A DNA stretch of 64,000 nt from the NCBI RefSeq assembly GCF_036116635.1, contig NZ_CP107995.1:5022001-5086000 (forward strand), read 5' to 3'. Shown piece after piece: positions 42,224 through 50,962 of the stretch. How positions within the stretch are numbered: the first letter of the stretch is position 1; every line of letters starts with the position of its first letter. Made by a program: the position numbers and the translations under genes. The stretch comes from Amycolatopsis sp. NBC_00345 (GTDB lineage Bacteria; Actinomycetota; Actinomycetes; Mycobacteriales; Pseudonocardiaceae). The notes beneath the pieces were generated by a model. The model worked only from the letters and a program-made list of their open reading frames with translations, made no database searches and was not told where the DNA came from.

Positions 42224-42862
42224 TCAGGCCAGCGCCGCCGCGAGCGCGATGTAGACACCGCCGCCGAGCACGATCCCGGCCACGACGCCGCTGGTCACCT
42301 GTGCCGTGGTGTGGTCGCGGAGTTCCACCCTCGACCAGCACACCCACGCCACAGCGAGGAAGAGCACGGCGAGCCACGGGTTGTAGACCTTCATCAGCAT
42401 GACGGTCGCGCCTGCGGCGACGATCGCGTGCATGGAGATCTTGAACTTCAGTGCGAAGGTGATCGCCAGGGCCACGACGAGGCACACCAGTTCTGAGGCG
42501 GCCAGCGCGATCATCTGGTGCGGGGCGTTGCCGACGAGCAGGGCGACGAACCCGATGGCCAGGGAGCCGATGCACGCGGCGAACGGCACGAGCCGTCCGG
42601 CGCGGTTGGTGACGTGGTGGCCGTCCCACTTGCCCTTCTTCGCGCCCCGGACGATGACCGCCATCGGGATGAGTGAGCCGGTCACGCCGACGACGAGGCC
42701 CCACAGCACGGTCTCGCCGAGGTGGTGGCCGGTGACCTGCCAGGCCACGACCAGAGGCAGCCCCAGGACCCAGACCCACGGGGCCAGCACCTCGGTGGCG
42801 ATGCGCGCCGCGCGCCGCCGGGTCTCACTGGGGGCGGGCTCAGTGGACAGGGTCGGCGGCAT
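42224..42862 (-). CDS. PAP2-superfamily-like membrane protein
   Basis: 212 residues from ATG at 42862, about six membrane helices. ISMHAIVAAGATVML takes the place of the PAP2 SGH motif, and CWSRVELRDHTTAQVTSGVV matches the last PAP2 signature (SR-x5-H-x3-D/Q). The acid-phosphatase first motif (K-x6-RP) is not clear, so catalytic competence is uncertain. ATG lies 23 bases inside the upstream gene, so they are coupled. Confidence 0.72.
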   Translation of the reverse strand: MPPTLSTEPAPSETRRRAARIATEVLAPWVWVLGLPLVVAWQVTGHHLGETVLWGLVVGVTGSLIPMAVIVRGAKKGKWDGHHVTNRAGRLVPFAACIGSLAIGFVALLVGNAPHQMIALAASELVCLVVALAITFALKFKISMHAIVAAGATVMLMKVYNPWLAVLFLAVAWVCWSRVELRDHTTAQVTSGVVAGIVLGGGVYIALAAALA

Positions 42863-44039
42863 GGCTGCTGGTCTCCTTGAGAATCGCGGCGACGGTGGTC
42901 GACGTGCTGTATTCGGCGGCAACAGCCGCGAGCCATGCGGCTTCTTCGCGGTAGTCGTCGGTGGCTTCGGCCGGTGTGAACGCTACCGGGTGCTCGGCGT
43001 GAACCGGCGCACCGTGTTCTGCGGTGGCCAGGGCCGTGGCGATGGTCACGGCCTGCGCGTAGGCCCGGTTCGGCGGCGAGGTGTCGGCCGGCTGGAGCGC
43101 GGTGGCGTAGACCTTCGGGTCCAGATACGGCTGGAGCGGGCCAACGAGAACGTCGTTGATCTCGGTTACGCGGGTACGGACCCGATCAGTGATGTCGGGT
43201 CGTCCGAACAGTCGCCGAGCTGGTGTTGCGGTGTATCGGAGCTCGGGCGCGAAGGCGGTCAGGTCGCGCCACAGCGGTTCGAGCGCGCGGTGGTGGCGGA
43301 GGAGCTGGCGCCGCGGAGCGACGGCGGGCACGGTGACCCCGGCCATGAGCAGGAGGATTCCGGCGGTGGTCAGCACGCGACTGGCGCCGACGTTGCCGAG
43401 TTCAGCCCACGGCGGGTTGAGGTTGAAGCGGACGGCGAGGGAGTAGAGCGCCTTGTGTGCGACGAACGCGAGACCGGCAATACCGCCCCAGCGAAGTAGC
43501 CGCAGCCCCGTGCGCAGGTAGCCGCGGGGAAGATCCTTGGCGTGGCGGCCGACGTACACGACGTCGAACATCGCCAGCCCGAGGTACAGCTCGAACACGG
43601 CGAGGTAGGCCACGACGAAGGTGTGATTGCCTGCTTCGGCGGTGATGGCGGGCAGCTTGCTCGGCAGCGGCCCGAGCAGGTACAGCACGCCCAGCGCCAC
43701 CTGCGCCCCGACCAGCACCCAGGTACGGGTTCGGACCTTCGCGGGAATGGTGTCGACCGGGTGGGCGAGGTAGAGCACGAACAGCTGGAGCCAGTAGGCG
43801 GAGCACAACGTGAGCACGTGCACGATGTAGTTGGGCAGCGTGGCGATACCGAACAGCCAGTCGTGGACGCCGTGGTCGGTGCCCAGGATCAGCGCGACGT
43901 CCAGCGACGCAAGCGCCTTGACCATGGCCAGCAGTCCCGGCGTGCGGGAGCGCTGCCACGACCTGATCCAGTAGAGCAGGGCCGCGGTCACGGCCAGCCA
44001 CGTCAGGAGCTGCTGGAGCTGCGCGACGGGGATGGGCAT
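42840..44039 (-). CDS. MAB_1171c-type membrane protein
   Basis: 399 residues. Seven or eight helices occupy residues 1-240, with a soluble C-terminal domain of about 150 residues (PLWRDLTAFAPELRYT, RRLFGRPDITDRVRTRVTEI). This matches the actinobacterial 'MAB_1171c family putative transporter' group that travels with an ImmA/IrrE peptidase and an XRE regulator, exactly as here. Transport has not been shown for the family to my knowledge. The gene abuts the peptidase gene (stop at 44040, start at 44039). Confidence 0.82.
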   Translation of the reverse strand: MPIPVAQLQQLLTWLAVTAALLYWIRSWQRSRTPGLLAMVKALASLDVALILGTDHGVHDWLFGIATLPNYIVHVLTLCSAYWLQLFVLYLAHPVDTIPAKVRTRTWVLVGAQVALGVLYLLGPLPSKLPAITAEAGNHTFVVAYLAVFELYLGLAMFDVVYVGRHAKDLPRGYLRTGLRLLRWGGIAGLAFVAHKALYSLAVRFNLNPPWAELGNVGASRVLTTAGILLLMAGVTVPAVAPRRQLLRHHRALEPLWRDLTAFAPELRYTATPARRLFGRPDITDRVRTRVTEINDVLVGPLQPYLDPKVYATALQPADTSPPNRAYAQAVTIATALATAEHGAPVHAEHPVAFTPAEATDDYREEAAWLAAVAAEYSTSTTVAAILKETSSHAADPVH

Positions 44040-44630
44040 TCAGTCCTCCAAGAGGCGGTAGCGCGCGGCGGGGGTCTCACCGGTCGCGGAGAGGTTGGGC
44101 CGGGTGTGGCGCTCGACCAGGTAGGCGAAGGCCTCAGCGGCTTGTTCCTGGTCTTCGGCGAATCCCCCGGCGCGCTTCACCGCGTTGGCGATCGAGGCGT
44201 GGTCAGGTTCGCCGGGTTCGGCCCGGCCGGCATCGGCGGTCCGGTCTCCGATGTGGCGGCAACAGATGTGGCCGAGCTCGTGCAGGATGATGTGGCGCTG
44301 GTGCGTGGGCGTCGCTTCGCTTCGGTAGAACACGTAGTCGGCCCCTGGATTCGGGAGCCACACGCCGTAGGGCAGCGGCTCGTCGATCCGCCGGGACTCG
44401 GCCACGAAGGCAGCCGGGTACGGCTGAATCTTGATCGGGCGCCCGCGCAGCGTGGACAGCTGGGCAGCCAGCTCGGCGTGTGTGGTCGTGGCTGACAGGT
44501 CCAGCTCACTGACCAACCGCTCGACCTCGGCGAGCTGAGTGACGGGTGCCGCGCCCACCTCGGGTGCCGCGCGGCGTCGCGTGCCCTGCAATCGGCGCAG
44601 CAGACACCGCCGTTTGCGGGGTTCATTCAT
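44040..44630 (-). CDS. ImmA/IrrE-family metallopeptidase
   Basis: 196 residues. The zinc motif HELGHICCRH is near residue 83-92, preceded by RHIIL, as in ImmA/IrrE peptidases. Such enzymes cleave or inactivate a partner XRE repressor on a stress signal. ATG at 44630 lies within the end of the XRE gene (overlap 8 bases), so repressor and antirepressor are made together. Alternative start at 44645. Confidence 0.88.
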   Translation of the reverse strand: MNEPRKRRCLLRRLQGTRRRAAPEVGAAPVTQLAEVERLVSELDLSATTTHAELAAQLSTLRGRPIKIQPYPAAFVAESRRIDEPLPYGVWLPNPGADYVFYRSEATPTHQRHIILHELGHICCRHIGDRTADAGRAEPGEPDHASIANAVKRAGGFAEDQEQAAEAFAYLVERHTRPNLSATGETPAARYRLLED

Positions 44631-45063
44631 ACTTAGCCCCAGCACGCTCTTCGCCCTCCAGTTCGCTCACGTGCTCGGCGAGTGCTTCGAGAAGGCTCTG
44701 ACTGCGGTCGGACATGCCCTCGAAGCTTCGCCGCATTACTGATTGCGAACCACGAGGCGCGGGTGGTCCGGTGTCCACCGGTGCGCTAAGCCGTTTGCGC
44801 CACGCGTCATAGACGGGCCGGTCGAGGAAAAACCCTGCCGGTACACCGAAAAACCTCGCAAGCCCGGTGACGATGTTGGTACGAGGGAAGTTCTTGCGCC
44901 CCTTGCGCAGCATCCACAGGTACGAGTGCGAGGCGGAAACTCCCGACGCTTTTAGCGCGTCCTCCACATCGCGGTCACTGTATGGCTTTCCGTCGTCGCG
45001 TAGTCGCTTGTCGTACAGGAAGCTCAGCGCTTCCGCGAACGACACGGTCCCCTCGTCGGCCAC
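44623..45063 (-). CDS. XRE-family regulator, probable prophage/island repressor
   Basis: 146 residues from GTG at 45063. VSFAEALSFLYDKRLRDDG and the helix-turn-helix ALKASGVSASHSYLWMLRKG (about 37-56) are followed by FFGVPAGFFLD, typical of XRE partners of ImmA/IrrE peptidases. It is divergent from the early genes on the right; the control region holds two copies of an 18-bp operator-like palindrome and a TTGACA promoter. It is the best candidate for the lysogeny repressor. Confidence 0.87.
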   Translation of the reverse strand: MADEGTVSFAEALSFLYDKRLRDDGKPYSDRDVEDALKASGVSASHSYLWMLRKGRKNFPRTNIVTGLARFFGVPAGFFLDRPVYDAWRKRLSAPVDTGPPAPRGSQSVMRRSFEGMSDRSQSLLEALAEHVSELEGEERAGAKYE

Positions 45064-45076
45064 CAATTCCCCATTT

Positions 45077-45094
45077 TGCTTACATCCGTAAGCA
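45077..45094. promoter_or_regulatory. Operator copy 1, 18-bp palindrome
   Basis: TGCTTACATCCGTAAGCA, perfect 7-bp arms around ATCC, 14 bases upstream of the repressor start. It matches copy 2 at 45196-45213 under the shared pattern TGYTTACAWCCRTWARCA. Confidence 0.8.
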
Positions 45095-45120
45095 TTTTCA
45101 GTCGATCTTCACGAATTTTG

Positions 45121-45151
45121 TTGACAAGCGATCATCCGGCCAGGCTAGAGT
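45121..45151 (+). promoter_or_regulatory. Candidate rightward promoter in the divergent control region
   Basis: TTGACA at 45121-45126 and TAGAGT at 45146-45151, spacer 19; GCTAGA with spacer 17 is an alternative -10. It lies between the two operator copies and points to the phage-type genes from 45329. Confidence 0.5.
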
Positions 45152-45195
45152 CGGCCTCACCACGCTGCCAGCCAGCACAAACACGTGACGTGAAA

Positions 45196-45213
45196 ATGTT
45201 TACAACCATTAAC
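45196..45213. promoter_or_regulatory. Operator copy 2, 18-bp near-palindrome
   Basis: TGTTTACAACCATTAACA, flanked by AA and TTT so that AAATGTT/AACATTT arms extend the symmetry. Same pattern as copy 1, centres 119 bases apart. Binding by the adjacent XRE repressor at both sites could loop or block the rightward promoter. Confidence 0.78.
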
Positions 45214-45328
45214 ATTTGACTTTCCACGGCGGCCGTTCTGAACGACCGTTCCGCCCGTGGTTTTGCGCTCCCAAGATCGTCCATCGTGAGGTCTTCGGTG
45301 CGCGTTACTGTTCCAGGGAGTTACCGCG

Positions 45329-45670
45329 GTGAACCACAACACACCCGAATGCCATATTGACGCTACTGACCAGCCCATTGCCTCGCCACTGGATTCTTTC
45401 GCGCATCTGGTCGCTTCTCTCCGCCGGATCAAGCTCAAGCAGGCCCGGCTGTCGAAGGAGCGCAAGGAACACGAGAAGGTGATCAAGGCCGCGCTGGCGG
45501 CGATGGGTGCCACGGTCGGGACGGTCGCCGGAGTCCCGGTCGTGTCCTTCGACAGCACGATGCGGATTGCGCTGGACCAGAGCGCGGTCAAGGAGCGCTA
45601 CCCCGACGTGGCCCGGGAGTGCAGCGACATCTCGGAGGTCTGGACCTTCCGGCTCCTCGACGCGGCGTGA
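45329..45670 (+). CDS. Small phage-type hypothetical protein
   Basis: 113 residues, GTG start behind AGGGAG. The middle is a Lys/Arg/Glu-rich helix (RRIKLKQARLSKERKEHEKV), and the end reads KERYPDVARECSDISEVWTF, a segment I associate with short actinophage early proteins of unknown role. First rightward gene after the control region, so probably early-expressed. Confidence 0.65.
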   Translation: MNHNTPECHIDATDQPIASPLDSFAHLVASLRRIKLKQARLSKERKEHEKVIKAALAAMGATVGTVAGVPVVSFDSTMRIALDQSAVKERYPDVARECSDISEVWTFRLLDAA

Positions 45671-45993
45671 CGGTCGCGTTCTCCGAGCTGGTCTCGCTGG
45701 CCGGGGCGATGGTCGCCCAGGCTGGCGGGGCCAGCTCGCCGGCCGACGGCGAAACGGCCGCGACGGTCGCGGCGCTGCTGACGGCGGAGCCGCGGAACGA
45801 GGCGCAGATCCTCGCGATCGTGACCGTCATCGTGCGCGATGCGCTGGTCGCCTCCACTCTGGCGGCGTTCACTCATTCGTGTTCTCACCCCCCTTCTACT
45901 GACGGGGGACGGGCGCTGCTCGCCGATCCCTTTCCCCGAGACATCGGGAAGCGACCGGACCACACGCTGAGTGACACCGCGCCACGAGAATAG
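45667..45993 (+). CDS. Small hypothetical protein, coupled to the previous gene
   Basis: 108 residues from a GTG overlapping the previous TGA (GTGA). The first 70 residues are Ala-rich and probably helical (FSELVSLAGAMVAQAGG, ILAIVTVIVRDALVASTL); the rest is polar. No family recognised. The 273 bases after it (45994-46266) hold the 32-bp repeat array and no other gene. Confidence 0.6.
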   Translation: MTVAFSELVSLAGAMVAQAGGASSPADGETAATVAALLTAEPRNEAQILAIVTVIVRDALVASTLAAFTHSCSHPPSTDGGRALLADPFPRDIGKRPDHTLSDTAPRE

Positions 45994-46090
45994 CCGGACC
46001 GTAGATTAGCCCGATACTCGGGGTCGGATCGCGGACCTAAAAGACGTTGGGGTGCAAGGAGAATGTCAACTCATATGGACGTTCCTCTGA

Positions 46091-46246
46091 CTTCTTCCGG
46101 ACTTCTTCTGACTTCTCTCTGACTTCTTCCGGACTTCTTCTGACTTCTCTCTGACCTCTTCCGGACTTCTTCTGACTTCTCTCTGACCTCTTCCGGACTT
46201 CTTCTGACTTCTCTCTGACTTCTTCCGGACTTCTTCTGACTTCTAG
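46091..46246. repeat. Tandem array, 4.9 copies of a 32-bp unit, just before terS
   Basis: Units start at 46091, 46123, 46155, 46187 and 46219. Each reads CTTCTTCCGGACTTCTTCTG then ACTTCTCTCTGA, with a T/C change at position 2 in units 3 and 4. The plus strand is pyrimidine-only for long stretches. Since 32 is not a multiple of 3, the short reverse ORF across it changes frame per unit and is not a coding repeat. The position next to the small terminase gene suggests a packaging (pac/cos-like) recognition site. Confidence 0.9.
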
Positions 46247-46266
46247 TTGCCGTCACGGTGATGCAC

Positions 46267-46727
46267 ATGGGACGACGCGGCCCGCAGGAAGACCAACGTC
46301 ACTGCGGATCCTGCACGGTGACCGTAAGGACCGGATCAACGACGCCGAGCCGGTGCCCCCGGCAGTGGAGATCGTGCCGCCGGAGTGGGTGTCGGAGAAG
46401 GGCCGGGCGGTCTGGGATCGGCTGGCGCCGAGCATGATCACCCGCAAGATCCTGACCGCGTGGGACGTCGATGCCTTCGGCGTGCTGTGTGAGGCGCTGG
46501 CCCGCTACGCCGTGGCAACCGCCCTGGTCAACGGGTCGGCGCTGCTGGTGCCCGGCGGCGGGGGCCAGGTACCCAACCCAGCGTTGAAGGTCCAGGCCGA
46601 CTCGGAGCGGACGTTCCTGACCTTCGCGGCCCGGTTCGGCCTGACCCCGTCGGACCGGCAGGCGATCAAGACCGAGGTGAGCGCCGATGGCGGCACCTCG
46701 GGCGACGCGGGCCGCCTCCTCTCCTAA
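46267..46727 (+). pseudogene. Phage terminase small subunit (P27-like), frameshifted near the start
   Basis: ATG at 46267 gives MGRRGP, the usual start of P27-like small terminases, but that frame is then lost; the family sequence resumes in another frame as GRPTSLRILHGDRKDRINDA and runs to 46727 (VPPEWVSEKGRAVWDRLAPS, ITAWDVDAFGVLCEALARY with T for I at first place). The shift lies at about 46283-46287. The only standard start in the main frame is GTG at 46353, which would lose the N-terminal DNA-binding part. Overlaps terL. Real decay and a sequencing indel are both possible. Confidence 0.75.
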
Positions 46728-48431
46728 ACCGCGTTCCCGCACGGGCAAACCCAGTTCCCGTCTGGTCGCGCCGAAGGCGCCGCGGCTTCCGGTGTGCGGA
46801 TGGTCCTTCGACGGACGTGCCTGCCGCCAACGCGGCGACCACCTCTGTAAACAGCGCGCCGACCATGCGCAGGCGTTCGCCGAAGAGATCTGTGTCCACA
46901 CGAAAGACCGGTGGGCGCGGACCCCGTTCATCCTCGCCGGCTGGCAGCGGGACGACATCGTGCGCCCGCTGTTCGGTGAGGTGCGGTGGGATCCGGAGTG
47001 GGAGTGCTACGTCCGCCGCTACCGCTCGGGCTGGATCGAGCTGGCCCGCAAGAACGGCAAGTCGGAGCTGCTGGCGTTCGTCGCGCTGTACCTGCTCGTC
47101 GGTGACGGCGTCGAGTCCGCCGAGGTCTACGGCGCCGCCCGCGACAAGGACCAAGCACGGCTGGTGTTCAACGTCGCCGCCCGCATGGTCGCACTCTCGC
47201 CGGTGCTGTCCAAGCGCCTGCGGGTGATCGAGCACTCGGCGCGGATCGTCGACGAGCGGACCAACTCCGTGTACCAGGTCATCGCGGCCGACGCACTGGG
47301 CAACCTCGGGTCGAACCCGTCGTGCGTGATCTTCGACGAGGTCCTGACCCAGCCGAACGGCGACCTGTGGTCGGCGCTGCGGACCGGCATGGGCACCCGG
47401 GTGCAGCCGCTGCTGCTCGCCGCCACGACGGCGGGCAACGACCCTGCCTCCTTCGCCAAGTCCGAGCACGACGAGTGCGTGAAGATCGCCGAGGACCCGG
47501 CCCGCGCGCCGCACCGGTTCGTCTACCTGCGCAACCTCCCCGCCGACGCGGACCCGTGGGACGAGGCGAACTGGTACTTCTCCAACCCGGCGCTCGGCGA
47601 CTTCCCTCCCTGGCCGCGCTGCGGGAGGAGGCGCTGGAGGCACGCAACGACCCGGCCCGGGAGAACGCGTTCCGCCAGTACCGGCTGAACCAGTGGGTGA
47701 GCCAGTCCACGCGGTGGATGCCGATGCACCTCTACACGGCGTGCACTGGCACCGAGTTCGCCGAACCCGACCGGTTGCGGGAGCTGGTCGCCCGCCGGCC
47801 TGCGTGGGGCGGGCTCGACCTCGCCTCCAAACTCGACCTGACCGCCTGGTGCCTCGTCGTGCCGGACGGCATCGACGGCCACGTCTCGTCGCTGTGGCGG
47901 TTCTGGCTGCCCGAGGCCGGGGTGGACTTCCTCGACGAGCACACCGACCACCGCGTCTCCCAGTGGGTCGAGCAGGGATGGATCACCACCACCCCGGGCG
48001 AGGTCATCGACTACGAGGTGATCGAGGCCGACATCGCCGCCGACTGCGCCGCCCTGCGGGTCGCGGACATCAACTACGACGAATGGAGCGGCGAACCCGT
48101 CCGCCAACGGCTGGAACGGGTGACACGGGTCGACATGTACCCGGTGCCGCAGACGTTCCGCGGAATGACCCACGGCATGACCGAACTCATGACCCTGACC
48201 CGCTCGCGCTCGTGGTCGCACCACGGCAACCCGGTGGCGGCGTTCTGCTTCGACTCGGTGGAGGTGCGCCATCCACCCGGCGAACCCGACCTCATCCGAC
48301 CCGACAAACCCCAGCGCGGGAAGACCGGCAAGCGCATTGACGCGGTACCCACCGCCGCCATGGCGGTATCCGGGTGGCGGCTGCGCGGCCAGAAGCCGAA
48401 GAAGTCCGGCCAGATGGTCGTCATGGGCTGA
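46687..48431 (+). pseudogene. Phage terminase large subunit, split by a frameshift
   Basis: Two overlapping frames make one protein of about 580 residues. Frame 1 (46687 to about 47605) has the ATPase: WIELARKNGKSELLAFVALY (Walker A near 125) and SCVIFDEVLTQ (Walker B near 220). Frame 2 (about 47605 to 48431) starts SLAALREEALEARNDPAREN and carries the nuclease: GGLDLASKLDLTAWCLVVPD, INYDEWSGEPV. The break is at GACTTCCCTCCCTGG (about 47599-47613), where one added base would restore NPALGDF-SLAALREEAL. It packages DNA into proheads; as read, it would not be functional. Confidence 0.88.
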
Positions 48432-48452
48432 GCACGACGAGCGGAGGTCGCC

Positions 48453-49985
48453 ATGGCCGTGAACCTCGCCGAGCTGACCCCCGATCAGTGGATCACCCGC
48501 ATCACCCGCCAGCACGACGCGCAGATCCCCGAGCTGGAAACCCTCGACTCCTACTACGAGGGCGCACAGTCGCTGTCGTACATGCACCCGGAGTTGCTGC
48601 GCCGCCTGGACACCCGCGTGCGGCAGGTCGTGATCAACTGGCCCGAACTCGTCGTCGACAGCCTGGACGAACGCCTCGACGTGACCGGCTTCCGGCTCGG
48701 TGGTGAGCAGGCCGCGGATCGGGAGCTGTGGAACATCTGGCGGGCGAACCGGCTGGGCCTGCACTCCGAACAGGCGCACATTGACGCTCTGGCGCTGGGC
48801 CAGTCGTTCGCGATCGTCGGCACGAACGAGCAGGACCCCAGCACACCGCTGGTGACGGTCGAATCGCCGTTTGACGTGCACGTGGACATCGACCCGCGCA
48901 CCCGCGAGGTGCGGGCGGCGTTGAAGCGGCAGTTCTCCGAGGACGGTGGCGGGGACCTGTCGGAGGCTTACGCGACGCTGTACCTGCCGAACGAGACCAT
49001 CTGGTACTCCTCCGACAACGGCGGCGGGGTCTGGGAGGAGACCGACCGCGACGGGCACGGCATGGGCGTGGTTCCCGTCGTGCCGCTGGTGAACCGGCCC
49101 CGGACCAGGCGCCGACGGTTTGCACCCCCTCGGCTCGGGCGTTCGGAGCTGGCGAGCGTGCTGCCGCTGTCGGACGCGGCGTGCAAGATCGCCACGGACA
49201 TGATGGTCATTGCGGAGTTCCACGCGATGCCGCGCCGGTACGCGCTCGGGTTCGACAAGGACGACTTCGTCGACGGCAAGGGCAACCCGCTGACCCCGTG
49301 GGAAGCCGTCGCCGGCGTCCTGTGGGCGTCGTCGAAGTCGCCGAAGGATGACGGGGTCGCGGTCGGGCAGTTCCCTGAGGCGGACCTGTCGAACTTCCAC
49401 AACACCCTCAACGCCCTGGCCCGCCTGGTCGCGAGCCTCTCCGGGCTGCCGCCGCACTTCCTCGGCTACAGCACCGAAAACCCGGCCTCCGCCGAGGGGA
49501 TCCGGTCCTCGGAGTCCCGGCACATCAAGCGGGCCGAGCGGCGGCAACGCTCGTTCGGCGACGGCTGGGACCGCGTCGTGCAGCGCGTCCTGCACGTGCG
49601 CGACGGACGGGTACCGGACGAGGCGCTGCGGGTGGAAACCCAGTGGGTGGACCCGGCCACGCCGACGTTCGCCGCCCAAGCGGACGGCGTGGTCAAGCTC
49701 TACAGCGCGGACAAGCTCCTGCCGCGCCGTTCCGCCCGCCGCGCGCTGGGCTACTCCGACGCGCAGATCCAGGACATGGAGACCGAGGACCAGCAGGCGT
49801 ACAGCCGGGTCAGCGGCGGCGACATGGCCGCCGAGTACGGCCCCAAGCCCGACGGTGATCCGGCCGAGCTGGCCGACCAGCAGGAGCAGCAGCCGGAGGA
49901 ACGGCCGAGCGTGATTGCCGGGTCCCGGCTGCGTCCAGCGCTGGCCGTGCAGTTCCGCGAACCCGCGACGGCGGCCAGCTCGTGA
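48453..49985 (+). CDS. Phage portal protein (SPP1 gp6-like)
   Basis: 510 residues. ITRQHDAQIPELETLDSYYE and WPELVVDSLDERLDVTGFRL at the start, FDVHVDIDPRTREVRAALKR in the middle and LPPHFLGYSTENPASAEGIR near 340 are typical of the SPP1-gp6/DUF1483-like portals of actinophages. It forms the dodecameric DNA gate at the capsid vertex. Starts 22 bases after terL and overlaps the MuF-like gene (GTGA). Confidence 0.93.
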   Translation: MAVNLAELTPDQWITRITRQHDAQIPELETLDSYYEGAQSLSYMHPELLRRLDTRVRQVVINWPELVVDSLDERLDVTGFRLGGEQAADRELWNIWRANRLGLHSEQAHIDALALGQSFAIVGTNEQDPSTPLVTVESPFDVHVDIDPRTREVRAALKRQFSEDGGGDLSEAYATLYLPNETIWYSSDNGGGVWEETDRDGHGMGVVPVVPLVNRPRTRRRRFAPPRLGRSELASVLPLSDAACKIATDMMVIAEFHAMPRRYALGFDKDDFVDGKGNPLTPWEAVAGVLWASSKSPKDDGVAVGQFPEADLSNFHNTLNALARLVASLSGLPPHFLGYSTENPASAEGIRSSESRHIKRAERRQRSFGDGWDRVVQRVLHVRDGRVPDEALRVETQWVDPATPTFAAQADGVVKLYSADKLLPRRSARRALGYSDAQIQDMETEDQQAYSRVSGGDMAAEYGPKPDGDPAELADQQEQQPEERPSVIAGSRLRPALAVQFREPATAASS

Positions 49986-50962
49986 CCGCGACCCGCGCCG
50001 ATCGGGCGTACTACCTCGCCCAGCAGCGCATCGTCCGCGACGTCACCAACACCGCACAGGCCGCCTGGTCCGGGCTGGACCCGGCGGACCCGCGCGGGTC
50101 CTGGACCGAGGCCCGGTCGACGATCGTCGACGCAGTCGCGCAGGCCCAGGCTGACGCGGCGGCGCTGGCACCGCGCTACATCGCGGGGACACTCGCCGCG
50201 GCCGGTGCGGTCTCGCGGCCGCTCGGCGAGATAGTGGCCGCCGCCTTCGCCGGCCGGGCCGCGAACGGGCTGTCGCTGGCGTCGCTGATGGACTTCGCGT
50301 TCACCTACTACCGCCGCGCCCTCGCCCCGCACGACCCGCCGTCCGAGGCGTCGTCGATGGGGCTGGCGCGGCTGCTGCGCTACAGCTCCACCGAAGTCGC
50401 CGACGCCGGGCGCCTCGCCGTGCACGTCGGCAGCGTCCTGGAACCGGAAGTGGCCGGGTACGAGCGGGTGGTGCACCTGCCCGCGTGCGGCGGCTGCATC
50501 CAGCTCGCCGGACGGCTTTACCGCTACAGCACGGGTTTCCTGCGCCATCCCCGCTGCGACTGCTCGATGAAACCGGTCACCCGGGAGCAGTGGCGCACCC
50601 AGCGGGCGGGCAACACCCCGGCCGCGCTGTTCGAGGCGATGACCCGGCAGCAGCAGGACAAGGCGTTCGGACCGGGCGGTGCGGCGGCGATCCGGGCCGG
50701 GGCCGACCTGTCCCGCGTCATCAACGCCCGCCGCAAGGGCTCCGTCTACGTCGCCGGAGGCCGCGAGTACACCCGCGACTCGACCACCGTGCGCGGCGTC
50801 GGCCGCCAGCTCGGGCAGCTCGGCCGCACGCGCGGGCAGCGCCACCGCACATCAGGCACCGCCCGCCCGACACCTGCCCAGCTCGTCACCAGCGTCAGCG
50901 ATAAGGCCGAGCTGATCGAGCAGCTACGCCGCTTCGGATACGTGGTCGAACAAGTTTTCTAG
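49982..50962 (+). CDS. MuF-like minor head protein
   Basis: 326 residues, GTG start. A helical N-terminal half (AYYLAQQRIVRDVTNTAQAA) precedes a Cys/His cluster, ACGGCIQLAGRLYRYSTG with FLRHPRCDCSMKPV (about 165-200), the putative zinc-binding core of MuF-like proteins. It sits between portal and scaffold genes as expected. Its role is head assembly; no toxin domain is fused at the C-terminus. Confidence 0.85.
   Translation: MTATRADRAYYLAQQRIVRDVTNTAQAAWSGLDPADPRGSWTEARSTIVDAVAQAQADAAALAPRYIAGTLAAAGAVSRPLGEIVAAAFAGRAANGLSLASLMDFAFTYYRRALAPHDPPSEASSMGLARLLRYSSTEVADAGRLAVHVGSVLEPEVAGYERVVHLPACGGCIQLAGRLYRYSTGFLRHPRCDCSMKPVTREQWRTQRAGNTPAALFEAMTRQQQDKAFGPGGAAAIRAGADLSRVINARRKGSVYVAGGREYTRDSTTVRGVGRQLGQLGRTRGQRHRTSGTARPTPAQLVTSVSDKAELIEQLRRFGYVVEQVF

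Noticed and set aside
39129..45328. Attachment site or integrase at the island's left edge
   Set aside because: No tRNA gene, no integrase-like frame and no clear direct repeat pair could be identified within the window, so the island's exact left end is left open.
46071..46268. Minus-strand ORF of Arg/Glu/Ser-rich repeats across the 32-bp array
   Set aside because: A 32-bp unit changes frame with every copy, so the peptide repeat pattern is a by-product of low-complexity DNA; no ribosome site.
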